Below the pieces are notes generated by a model. The model made no database searches. It was given only the letters and a program-made list of their open reading frames with translations, and was not told the origin of the DNA. Positions 16,797 to 24,062 of a DNA stretch of 33,895 nucleotides are shown in pieces; the first letter of the stretch is position 1, and every line of letters begins with the position of its first letter. Made by a program: the position numbers and the translations under genes. Origin of the DNA: Firmicutes bacterium CAG:534 (GTDB taxonomy: Bacteria; Bacillota; Clostridia; Lachnospirales; Lachnospiraceae). The stretch covers positions 51,141-85,035 of the forward strand of contig FR894562.1 in the NCBI GenBank assembly GCA_000436115.1, written 5' to 3'.

Positions 16797-17999
16797 ATGT
16801 TGATCATTTTGGGCGGCAGGATCCTGACAATGTCAGGTCCCATATGGGAAAAAGGATATTTATGTATTGATCACGGCATAATTACGGAATTGGGGCCTAT
16901 GGAAAATGGAGCCCCTTTTCCTTTGCCGGAGGGAAAGGATGTAACGGTGGTCAATGCCATTGGAAAGCTTGTCATGCCGGGGCTTGTGGAGGCACACTGT
17001 CACATGGGCATTACGGAGGAGAAAAAGGGAAAAGAAGGGGATGACTGTAATGAAACCGTTAATCCCATTACCCCCTATTTAAGGGCCATTGACGCCATTA
17101 ATCCCATGGATGCAGCGTTTGATGATGCGCTGCGGGCGGGGATCACTTCGGCCATGATCGGACCGGGAAGCGCAAACGTGGTTGGCGGCACCTTTTCCTT
17201 CGTGAAAACCCATGGCAGATGCATTGACGATATGGTGGTCCTCTCACCGGCTGCAATGAAGGTGGCATTCGGGGAAAATCCAAAAGTAAATTATGAAGGG
17301 CAGGGGAAATCACCGGCTACCCGTATGGCCATTGCAGCAATGCTCCGGGAGGAACTGTTTCAGGCCAGAAAATACTATGAAAAAAAGAAGGCCGGGATGA
17401 AAAAGGAGGAAGAAGATTTCAGGTTAGAACCATGGATCCCGGTTTTTGAGGGGAAAATCCCTTTAAAGGCTCATGTCCACAGGGCAGATGATATTCAGAC
17501 GGCAATCCGTATTGCCAGGGAATTTGGCCTGGAAGCGACGCTGGATCATTGCAGTGAAGGACATCTGATCGCGCAGAAGGTCAGAGAAAGCGGATTTGCG
17601 GCCATTGTTGGGCCGGATCTTGCCAGCAGAAACAAGATAGAGGTGCAGAATATGGCGTTTAAGACCGTAGGACTTTTGAACCGGGCGGGAGTAAAAACAG
17701 CGATCACAACAGATCATCCTGTGTCGTTAATCCAGTCATTGCCGCTATGCGCAGGACTTGCAGTAAAATCAGGAATGGATGAAATGGAGGCGCTGAAATC
17801 CATTACCATCTACCCTGCGCAGATCTGCAGGGTGGATCAAAGAGTGGGATCTTTGGAAACCGGAAAGGATGGAGATGTTGCGATCTTTGACGGATCGCCC
17901 CTTAAAACAGAGACCAGAACGCTTTGCACGATCATCCAGGGAAAAATCGTATATGCGGATGAAAGCTTTTCTTTACCGCAGGGAGAAAACACATTATAA
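16797..17999 (+). CDS. Amidohydrolase, imidazolonepropionase-like
   Basis: About 400 residues of the metal-dependent amidohydrolase superfamily (COG1228-like). Metal ligands are intact: H67 and H69 in EAHCHMG, His in KAHVHRADD, His in DHCSEGH, and Asp in TTDHPV; the C-terminus has the usual SLETGKDGDVAIFDG that returns to the beta-sandwich. Such enzymes hydrolyse cyclic amides, peptides or related bonds; the substrate is unknown here. Start: ATG 16797 is nine bases from AGGGAG (16782-16787). An in-frame ATG at 16791 is only three bases away and is less likely. It sits 19 bases after the M23-like gene and 40 bases before the GH9-like lipoprotein, so all three are probably one transcript. No histidine-degradation genes accompany it, which argues against true HutI. 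Being cytoplasmic, it may be only a passenger. Confidence 0.85.
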   Translation: MLIILGGRILTMSGPIWEKGYLCIDHGIITELGPMENGAPFPLPEGKDVTVVNAIGKLVMPGLVEAHCHMGITEEKKGKEGDDCNETVNPITPYLRAIDAINPMDAAFDDALRAGITSAMIGPGSANVVGGTFSFVKTHGRCIDDMVVLSPAAMKVAFGENPKVNYEGQGKSPATRMAIAAMLREELFQARKYYEKKKAGMKKEEEDFRLEPWIPVFEGKIPLKAHVHRADDIQTAIRIAREFGLEATLDHCSEGHLIAQKVRESGFAAIVGPDLASRNKIEVQNMAFKTVGLLNRAGVKTAITTDHPVSLIQSLPLCAGLAVKSGMDEMEALKSITIYPAQICRVDQRVGSLETGKDGDVAIFDGSPLKTETRTLCTIIQGKIVYADESFSLPQGENTL

Positions 18000-18039
18000 T
18001 GAAGGCATGTGTTATTTACATTTTGGAAACGGAAAGAAT

Positions 18040-19593
18040 ATGAAGATACAAAGGCGTCATAAAATAGGGATAAGCTTTTTTCTTCTTTTGGCTGTGATGC
18101 TGACCGGCTGCACTGGTCAGGAAAACAGCGTCCAGAAACAGGAGGAAGCAGCACCGGTGAGTATGGAAGAAGAGCCTGATCTGAATTACGAGATACCGGT
18201 GAGCGTGCCGGGGATCCTGGTGGATCAGCTCGGCTACATAAAGGAAGGAACCAAGATCGCCGTTTTCTGCGGGAATGAGGTGCCGGAGGAATTTTATGTG
18301 GTAAATCAGGATACGGGAGAAGTTGTCTATACCGGTTTTGCAGAAGAGAAAGAGGAGCAGAAGGCGGGAGAAAAGCAGATTAGTTACGGAGATTTTTCGG
18401 ATTTTCAGGTGGAGGGAACCTATTATCTGGAAACGGCAGCTCTTGGAAGATCCTATTACTTTACCATTAAGGAGGATCTTTACGGGGATATTTTCCGGGA
18501 AGCTTTTAAGCAATACTACTATAACCGCTGCGGGATGACACTGACCAGGGAATATGCCGGCGACCTTTCCCACAATGCCTGCCATACGGGAAAGGCGGTC
18601 CTGCGGGAGGATGTTTCTGCCTACAGAGATGTAAGCGGAGGCTGGCATCAGGATCAAAACGGGTCTAAGAATGTGGTAAAGGCTGCCAAAAGCATGGGGA
18701 TCATGCTGCTGGCCTATGAGCTGTACGGAGATGCCTTCGGGGATGATATGGAGATCCCGGAAAGCGGAAATGGGATCCCGGATCTTCTGGATGAAATGCG
18801 CTATGAAACAGAATGGCTGCTGAAAATGCAGGAGGCCCAGACCGGCGCGGTGTACCAGGGGGTGACAATGTATCAGCAGGGAACCTATATAGAGCCGCCG
18901 GATATGGAGACAGCCAAGGCGTTTGCCATGGTACTTGCAAAATTCAGCTATCTGTATCAGAGCTATGACGAAGAATACGCGACGGAGTGCCTGAAGGTTG
19001 CCGACAGGGCTTTTCAGTACGCCAGGCTGAATGATTCCGAAAAGGATCAGGAGGATCCTTTTTATTTTGCGGCGGCGGCGGAGCTTTACCGGGCGTCCGG
19101 ACAGCAGTATCTGTACACCCTTACAGCGGAATATCTGGAACAGACTTTAATGGAAAACAAGGAGGAGCTGGATGATATCACCTTCCTTGGATATGTTACC
19201 TATATTTCCACCAAGCAGAGGGTAGATCTGAATGACTGTGAGAAGATCACAAAAATCCTGATGGAGCAGGCGGAGGAGGTATCTGATCTGACAAGGGAAA
19301 ATCCGTATCTTGTGAGCAGCAGGGATACTTCAGATCATATGGAGCTGCTTGACCATGTTATGAAGATCACAATGGTGAATTATATGATTGCAAATCATGA
19401 GTATGAGACTGTGATTGAAAATCATCTGCATTATTTTCTGGGAAGAAACGAGCAGGCCATTTGTTACCTGGATCATGTGGGACAGAAAAATTACAGCCAG
19501 ATCGATGAAGGATTGGGCATTATGAACCAGTTTGAAGCGGACAGCAAGCTGATTTTTGTGTTAAGTGAAATTGTGTGCACCTATGGCTCATAA
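18040..19593 (+). CDS. GH9-fold lipoprotein with substituted catalytic residues
   Basis: 517-residue lipoprotein: basic n-region, hydrophobic core, and lipobox LTGC with C24. Next comes a cellulase-type Ig-like N-domain (about 57-150, starting GILVDQLGY), then a GH9 (alpha/alpha)6-type region with YAGDLSHNACHTGKA and GNGIPDLLDEMRYETEWLLKMQ. In active GH9 enzymes the block after DVSGGW(H/Y) reads DAGD, which holds the base. Here residues 197-207 read DVSGGWHQDQN, so both aspartates are replaced (Q204, N207). The C-terminal catalytic glutamate of the TNE motif aligns with Q497 in MNQFEAD, and the His-rich substrate loop is missing. It is likely an inactive, surface-bound glycan-binding or scaffold protein. 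Start: ATG 18040 gives a normal signal peptide; an upstream ATG at 18007 would add 11 residues. It follows the amidohydrolase by 40 bases and precedes ddl by 100. Confidence 0.8.
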   Translation: MKIQRRHKIGISFFLLLAVMLTGCTGQENSVQKQEEAAPVSMEEEPDLNYEIPVSVPGILVDQLGYIKEGTKIAVFCGNEVPEEFYVVNQDTGEVVYTGFAEEKEEQKAGEKQISYGDFSDFQVEGTYYLETAALGRSYYFTIKEDLYGDIFREAFKQYYYNRCGMTLTREYAGDLSHNACHTGKAVLREDVSAYRDVSGGWHQDQNGSKNVVKAAKSMGIMLLAYELYGDAFGDDMEIPESGNGIPDLLDEMRYETEWLLKMQEAQTGAVYQGVTMYQQGTYIEPPDMETAKAFAMVLAKFSYLYQSYDEEYATECLKVADRAFQYARLNDSEKDQEDPFYFAAAAELYRASGQQYLYTLTAEYLEQTLMENKEELDDITFLGYVTYISTKQRVDLNDCEKITKILMEQAEEVSDLTRENPYLVSSRDTSDHMELLDHVMKITMVNYMIANHEYETVIENHLHYFLGRNEQAICYLDHVGQKNYSQIDEGLGIMNQFEADSKLIFVLSEIVCTYGS

Positions 19594-19693
19594 GGGCATT
19601 TTTTGCAATATGAGGGGCAGATTATCCCATTTTAGTATGGAAGAAAATGGCGTATCTTAATAAATAGAGGTTCTGGAAAGGAGAAAAGGATCA

Positions 19694-20743
19694 ATGAAAG
19701 TTGTGGTACTAGCCGGAGGAATCAGTACGGAAAGAGATGTGTCTCTCAGCTCAGGGACAATGATCTATCATGCGCTTAAGAAAAGAGGATATGAAGCAAT
19801 CATTCTGGATGTATATCTTGGATATGAGTGGGAGGATCAGGAAGAGGAGAAGGACTGCACCAGAGTCTTTGCGAAGAAGAAGGACTGGGCGGAAAAAATA
19901 GGCGCCATTGCTGAGACAAATCCGAATATAGAGCAGATAAAGGCATTAAGACCGGATGGAGATAAGAATTTCTTCGGCCCCAATGTGATCAGGCTGTGTC
20001 AGCAGGCTGATGTGGTATTCATGGCGTTACATGGGGAAAATGGAGAAAATGGGAAAATACAGGCGTGCTTTGACCTGATGGGCATCACTTATACAGGAAC
20101 GGACTATGTCAGCAGCGCTCTTGCCATGGATAAGGGACTTTCCAAGGAACTGTTTGTGTTAAATAAGATTCCAACCCCCAAGGGTTTTCGGATGAAAAAG
20201 GAAGAGTGGCAAAGAGGGGGAGAGGCGCCGCTTCTGCCCTGCGTGGTGAAAACCTGCTGCGGAGGATCCAGTGTAGGCGTCAGCATTGTGCGCAAAAATG
20301 AGGAATATGAAAAGGCTCTTTTGGATGCATTTCTCTATGGCGATGAAGTGGTTGTGGAGCAGTACATAGAGGGAAGAGAATTTTCAGTAGGAGTGATGGA
20401 TGGAAAGGCGCTTCCCATCATTGAAATCGCTCCCCTGGTAGGATTTTATGATTATAAGAATAAGTATCAGGCGGGATCCACAGTGGAAACCTGTCCGGCC
20501 TATCTGCCTGAGGAAAAGAGCAGCGAGATGCAGGGGTATGCAGAGGCTGCATTTAAAGCCTTAAGACTGCGGAATTATGCGAGAATGGATTTCATGATGG
20601 GAAAAGAAGGAGATATTTACTGCCTGGAGGCAAATACGCTTCCGGGAATGACGCCCACCTCCCTTCTGCCGCAGGAAGCAGCCGCAGCGGGAATGGATTT
20701 TGAAAGCCTGTGCGAGGAGATCCTGAAAACGGCATTACGATAA
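19694..20743 (+). CDS. ddl: D-alanine--D-alanine ligase
   Basis: Joins two D-Ala with ATP to make the dipeptide for peptidoglycan precursors; cytoplasmic. 349 residues, ATP-grasp fold. Conserved parts: N-terminal LAGGISTERDVSLSSG, LHGENGENGKIQ, VEQYIEGREFSVGVM, and EANTLPGMTPTSLLPQEA near the end, which carries metal and phosphate contacts. A segment of about 50 residues in the first domain (YEWEDQEEE to ALRPDGDKN) lengthens it relative to short Ddl enzymes. I see no signs of a D-Ala-D-Lac (VanA-type) neighbourhood; no vanH or vanX is present. Start: ATG 19694 with AAAGGAGAAAAGG upstream. murF starts 20 bases after its stop, so this is the standard ddl-murF pair making D-Ala-D-Ala and attaching it. 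Confidence 0.95.
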   Translation: MKVVVLAGGISTERDVSLSSGTMIYHALKKRGYEAIILDVYLGYEWEDQEEEKDCTRVFAKKKDWAEKIGAIAETNPNIEQIKALRPDGDKNFFGPNVIRLCQQADVVFMALHGENGENGKIQACFDLMGITYTGTDYVSSALAMDKGLSKELFVLNKIPTPKGFRMKKEEWQRGGEAPLLPCVVKTCCGGSSVGVSIVRKNEEYEKALLDAFLYGDEVVVEQYIEGREFSVGVMDGKALPIIEIAPLVGFYDYKNKYQAGSTVETCPAYLPEEKSSEMQGYAEAAFKALRLRNYARMDFMMGKEGDIYCLEANTLPGMTPTSLLPQEAAAAGMDFESLCEEILKTALR

Positions 20744-20763
20744 AGAAAGAAGGAATATGGATC

Positions 20764-22188
20764 ATGAAGAATATGACGATGGGGAAGATCGCAGCAGCCT
20801 GTAAGGGACAGCTTTATCTTCCGGGAAAAGAGCAGCCGTGCAGCCAGGAGGAAGGGGACTTTTACAGGAACGGCAAAGAAATAAAAAGCGTTACGATCGA
20901 CTCCAGAAAGGTGGAACAGGGCAGTCTTTTTATTGCAACCAGAGGAGAGCGGGTGGACGGACACAGCTTCATTTCCTCCGCCATATCTTCCGGGGCAATG
21001 GGGATTTTGTGTGAGGAAAAGCCGGAAAAATGTGAGGTACCGTATATCCTGGTGGAGGACTCCTTTGCGGCCCTGCGGGCTCTTGCAGAATATTACAGAA
21101 GCCAGTTATCCATTAAGGTAGTAGGAATTACGGGAAGTGTGGGCAAGACCAGCACAAAGGAATTTGTTGCATCCGTTCTTTCAGAAAAATACTGCGTGCA
21201 CAAGACCCAGGGGAATTTTAATAACGAGATCGGCCTTCCTCTTACCGTGCTTTCCATCAGACAGGAGCATGAGATTGCCGTTCTGGAAATGGGGATCAGC
21301 AATTTCGGAGAAATGCACAGACTCAGCAGGATTGCCAGACCGGATGTGTGTGTGATGACAAACATCGGACATTGTCATCTGGAGTTTTTGGGATCAAGAG
21401 AAGGGATCCTGAAAGCAAAATCAGAGATATTTGATTTTATGAACCCTGACGGATATGTAGTGGTAAACGGAGATGATGATCTGCTGAATCAAATGGAGCA
21501 GAAGAGCAGCCATCCGGTGATCCGCTACGGGCTTAAGTGTGAAAATGATTATTATGCTTCACAGGTAATGAGCAGGGGGCTTTTGGGAAGCCAGGCGCTG
21601 TTTCACGGGGACTTAAAGGTATTCCCGGTAGAAGTGCCGCTGCCGGGGGAGCATATGGTAGGAAATGCGCTGGCGGCAGCAGCAGTAGGAATTTTGTTCG
21701 GTCTTACCATAGAAGAGATCCAGAAAGGGATCAAAGAGGTAAAGGCTGTCAGCGGGCGCAGCAACATTATCCGCCTGAGGGATTATGTTGTGATCGATGA
21801 CTGCTATAACGCAAATCCGGTGTCCATGCGGGCGGCTATTGACCTTCTGGGAACTGCTATCGGAAGAAAGGTGGCGATCCTGGGAGATATGCTGGAGCTT
21901 GGAACAGATGAAAAAAGGCTGCACCGGGAAATCGGAACCTATGTCATGGAAAAAGAAATCGATGTTCTGATCTGCGTAGGAGCGCTGGGCAAAGAAATCT
22001 TTGATCAGGCAGATCAGGAGCATGTGAACGGAAAAGGCTCCCATAAGGCAGAGCTTTATTACTTTGCTACCTTACAGGAGGCAGAGAAGAAGCTTTTGGA
22101 CATTTTAAAACCGGGAGACTCTATTTTGCTGAAAGCCTCCCATGGCATGCATTTTGAAAAACTGGTTGAAATGCTTCAGGATATCTAA
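20764..22188 (+). CDS. murF: UDP-N-acetylmuramoyl-tripeptide--D-alanyl-D-alanine ligase
   Basis: Adds D-Ala-D-Ala to UDP-MurNAc-tripeptide, the last cytoplasmic step of the precursor pathway. 474 residues, Mur ligase family. ATP loop GITGSVGKTSTKEF begins around residue 120; then come FNNEIGLPLTVL, ITN-type VMTNIGHCHLEFLGS with the metal-site histidines, and the C-terminal DDCYNANPVSMRAA. Start: ATG 20764 with GAAGGA upstream. The open frame continues upstream into the end of ddl, but those codons have no ribosome site. It is the second gene of a ddl-murF operon. Its stop codon overlaps the stop of the opposing plsC by two bases. Confidence 0.96.
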   Translation: MKNMTMGKIAAACKGQLYLPGKEQPCSQEEGDFYRNGKEIKSVTIDSRKVEQGSLFIATRGERVDGHSFISSAISSGAMGILCEEKPEKCEVPYILVEDSFAALRALAEYYRSQLSIKVVGITGSVGKTSTKEFVASVLSEKYCVHKTQGNFNNEIGLPLTVLSIRQEHEIAVLEMGISNFGEMHRLSRIARPDVCVMTNIGHCHLEFLGSREGILKAKSEIFDFMNPDGYVVVNGDDDLLNQMEQKSSHPVIRYGLKCENDYYASQVMSRGLLGSQALFHGDLKVFPVEVPLPGEHMVGNALAAAAVGILFGLTIEEIQKGIKEVKAVSGRSNIIRLRDYVVIDDCYNANPVSMRAAIDLLGTAIGRKVAILGDMLELGTDEKRLHREIGTYVMEKEIDVLICVGALGKEIFDQADQEHVNGKGSHKAELYYFATLQEAEKKLLDILKPGDSILLKASHGMHFEKLVEMLQDI

Positions 22189-22919
22189 ACAAGCTCTTTA
22201 TTCTTAAAATAGGTTTCCTTTATGATGTTCTGAGTGTAAACGCCCAGATGCTTGCGCTCCTCTTTGGAAAGCTCGGCGGGATAAATGGGTTTCCCATATT
22301 CTAAGACCACATGTGCCTTTTTGATCTTGGGAATATGATCCTCAAAGATCTGGGCGGAATTGTTAATGGACATAGGAATAATGGGACAGCCGGTCTTTTC
22401 CGCAATCTTGAAGCTTCCCTCATGAAATTCCATAAAGGTATCATTTACCCGGTTTCTGGTTCCCTCCGGGAAAATACAGATGGAAATACCGGATTTTACC
22501 TTTTCAATGGCAGTCAATATGGTTTTCAGCCCCTGCTTAATATCCTTTCTGTCAAGGAAAAGGCAGTGAAGGTTTTTCATCCAGTTGGACAGCAGAGGGT
22601 ATCTGAGCATTTCCTTTTTGGCGATATAGCCGGTAGGGCGGGGAACTCTGATGTAGGTGATCAAAATATCAAAATAGCTTCTATGGTTTCCAATGTAAAG
22701 AACGGGAACGTCCTTAGGAACGTTTTCTTCCCCGATTACGGTGACAGAGGTGCCGGCCAGAAACAGGCACACCCGGAAGGCCCAGTTTACAATAGCCAGG
22801 GAGCTTTTGTTTTTCAGATCCATATTAAATTTTCCAATGATCCATTCAATAAAGAGAAGAGGAATGGAAAGCACTAAAAATAAAATAACAAATGTGGCAA
22901 CAAGTAAAAAGCGTATCAT
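22185..22919 (-). CDS. plsC: 1-acyl-sn-glycerol-3-phosphate acyltransferase (PlsC family)
   Basis: 244-residue membrane-associated acyltransferase making phosphatidic acid from lysophosphatidic acid. One N-terminal hydrophobic segment (about 4-26) is followed by the catalytic NHRSYFD (H79, D84) and the substrate-binding FPEGTR at 150-155, the two motifs that define the family. Start: ATG at 22919, with GGAAGGA upstream on the minus strand and a promoter TTGCGA-17-TATACT. It ends overlapping the murF stop, and no terminator separates the two, so antisense read-through is possible. The exact acyl donor and acceptor are assumed from the family; related LPLAT enzymes can act on other lysolipids. 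Confidence 0.92.
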   Translation of the reverse strand: MIRFLLVATFVILFLVLSIPLLFIEWIIGKFNMDLKNKSSLAIVNWAFRVCLFLAGTSVTVIGEENVPKDVPVLYIGNHRSYFDILITYIRVPRPTGYIAKKEMLRYPLLSNWMKNLHCLFLDRKDIKQGLKTILTAIEKVKSGISICIFPEGTRNRVNDTFMEFHEGSFKIAEKTGCPIIPMSINNSAQIFEDHIPKIKKAHVVLEYGKPIYPAELSKEERKHLGVYTQNIIKETYFKNKELV

Positions 22920-22952
22920 ACCTTTATATCCTTCCTTAAAATTGTCTCATTT

Positions 22953-22981
22953 AGTATATACTAGTAAAAAATGTTTCGCAA
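22953..22981 (-). promoter_or_regulatory. Promoter of plsC
   Basis: On the minus strand TTGCGA (22981-22976), a 17-base spacer, and TATACT (22958-22953). It stands in the divergent gap between plsC and the GT2 gene. Confidence 0.75.
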
Positions 22982-23019
22982 CGAAGAATTTGGGGAATTC
23001 GATTTTCACCAAGGGAACA

Positions 23020-23048
23020 TAGACGAAAATAGGAAATTTTGGTATAGT
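23020..23048 (+). promoter_or_regulatory. Promoter of the GT2/fusion operon
   Basis: TAGACG (23020-23025), a 17-base spacer, and TATAGT (23043-23048) with an extended -10 TGG. The string TTTTGGTATAGTA is identical to that before the ileS T-box. A small hairpin (GCTGT/ACAGC, 23064-23082) follows in the leader. Confidence 0.65.
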
Positions 23049-23106
23049 AAAAAAGAAAAGAACGCTGTCATATGGAAACAGCATTTGTGGGAAAGGTGAA
23101 AAAGAA

Positions 23107-24045
23107 ATGGATAAGATAGCAGTACTGATTCCTTGCTATAACGAAGAGAAAACCATTGCCAAGGTGGTGGCAGATGCAAAAGCGGCATTACCGGAGGCAG
23201 TGATCTATGTATATGATAATAATTCCACTGACAAAACGGCGGAAATAGCGCAGGCAGCAGGAGCGGTGATCCGCAGGGAGTATATGCAGGGCAAGGGAAA
23301 CGTGATCAGAAGAATGTTCCGCGAAATAGAAGCCCAGTGTTATATTATGGTGGACGGGGATGATACTTATCCAATGGAGTTTGCTCCGCAAATGGTAGAA
23401 AGGGTTCTGGAATATCATGCAGACATGGTTGTAGGGGACAGGCTTTCTTCGACCTATTTTGAAGAAAACAAGAGGCCCTTTCACAATATGGGAAACAGCC
23501 TTGTCAGGGCAAGCATCAACAGACTCTTTGGCTGTGACGTCAAGGATATTATGACGGGCTTCCGCGCATTCAGCTACGGATTTGTCAAGACATTTCCGGT
23601 TTTATCCAAGGGATTTGAAATTGAAACGGAAATGACCATCCATGCGGTTTATAACCATATGCAGATCGATAACGTGATCGTGGATTACAGGGACAGGCCG
23701 GAAGGAAGCGTTTCCAAGCTGAACACTTATTCTGATGGCTTTAAGGTTCTCGGCACGATCTTCAGGCTGTACCGGGATTATAAGCCTTTCGGGTTCTTTT
23801 CCATGTTTGCGCTGCTGCTTGCAGTGATTTCCGCATTGTTCTTTATCCCGGTGCTGACGGAATTTATGAGGACGGGACTGGTGATGAAGTTCCCCACGCT
23901 GATCGTCTGCTGCTTTGTGATGCTGGCGGCGATCCAGTCTTTTTTTACAGGGCTGATGCTTTCCAATATGGCAATGAAAAACAGAAGAGACTTTGAATAC
24001 AGATTTAATCTGGTCTGTGAAAAAGAAAGACGGCAGAGGGAATAG
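23107..24045 (+). CDS. GT2 family glycosyltransferase, polyprenyl-phosphate sugar synthase-like
   Basis: 312 residues. N-terminal GT-A domain of the Dpm1/ArnC-like branch: LIPCYNEEKTI, YDNNSTDKT, and VDGDDTYP with the metal-binding D83-D86; later MTGFRAFS and DRPEGSVSKL, a combination typical of enzymes that load a sugar onto polyprenyl phosphate. Two membrane helices follow (about 229-250 and 264-286), with a short cytoplasmic basic tail. Inferred reaction: transfer of a sugar from a nucleotide donor to undecaprenyl phosphate on the inner face. Start: ATG 23107 after AAAGGTGA. The stop is 17 bases before the TTG of the large membrane protein, so the two are one operon. The product would be a natural donor for the GT-C-like domain next door. 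The sugar identity is unknown. Confidence 0.88.
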   Translation: MDKIAVLIPCYNEEKTIAKVVADAKAALPEAVIYVYDNNSTDKTAEIAQAAGAVIRREYMQGKGNVIRRMFREIEAQCYIMVDGDDTYPMEFAPQMVERVLEYHADMVVGDRLSSTYFEENKRPFHNMGNSLVRASINRLFGCDVKDIMTGFRAFSYGFVKTFPVLSKGFEIETEMTIHAVYNHMQIDNVIVDYRDRPEGSVSKLNTYSDGFKVLGTIFRLYRDYKPFGFFSMFALLLAVISALFFIPVLTEFMRTGLVMKFPTLIVCCFVMLAAIQSFFTGLMLSNMAMKNRRDFEYRFNLVCEKERRQRE

Positions 24046-24062
24046 AAGGAGGAAACATTAAT

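Noticed and set aside
16797..17999. True imidazolonepropionase (hutI)
   Set aside because: No hutH, hutU or formiminotransferase genes nearby and the neighbours are envelope genes; only superfamily membership is supported.
18016..18657. 213-codon minus-strand frame opposite the GH9-like gene
   Set aside because: The plus strand has a lipoprotein signal and GH9 domains; the reverse frame has nothing recognisable.
19694..20743. Vancomycin-type D-Ala-D-Lac ligase cluster
   Set aside because: No vanH dehydrogenase, vanX dipeptidase or vanRS regulators; the gene pairs with murF as an ordinary ddl.
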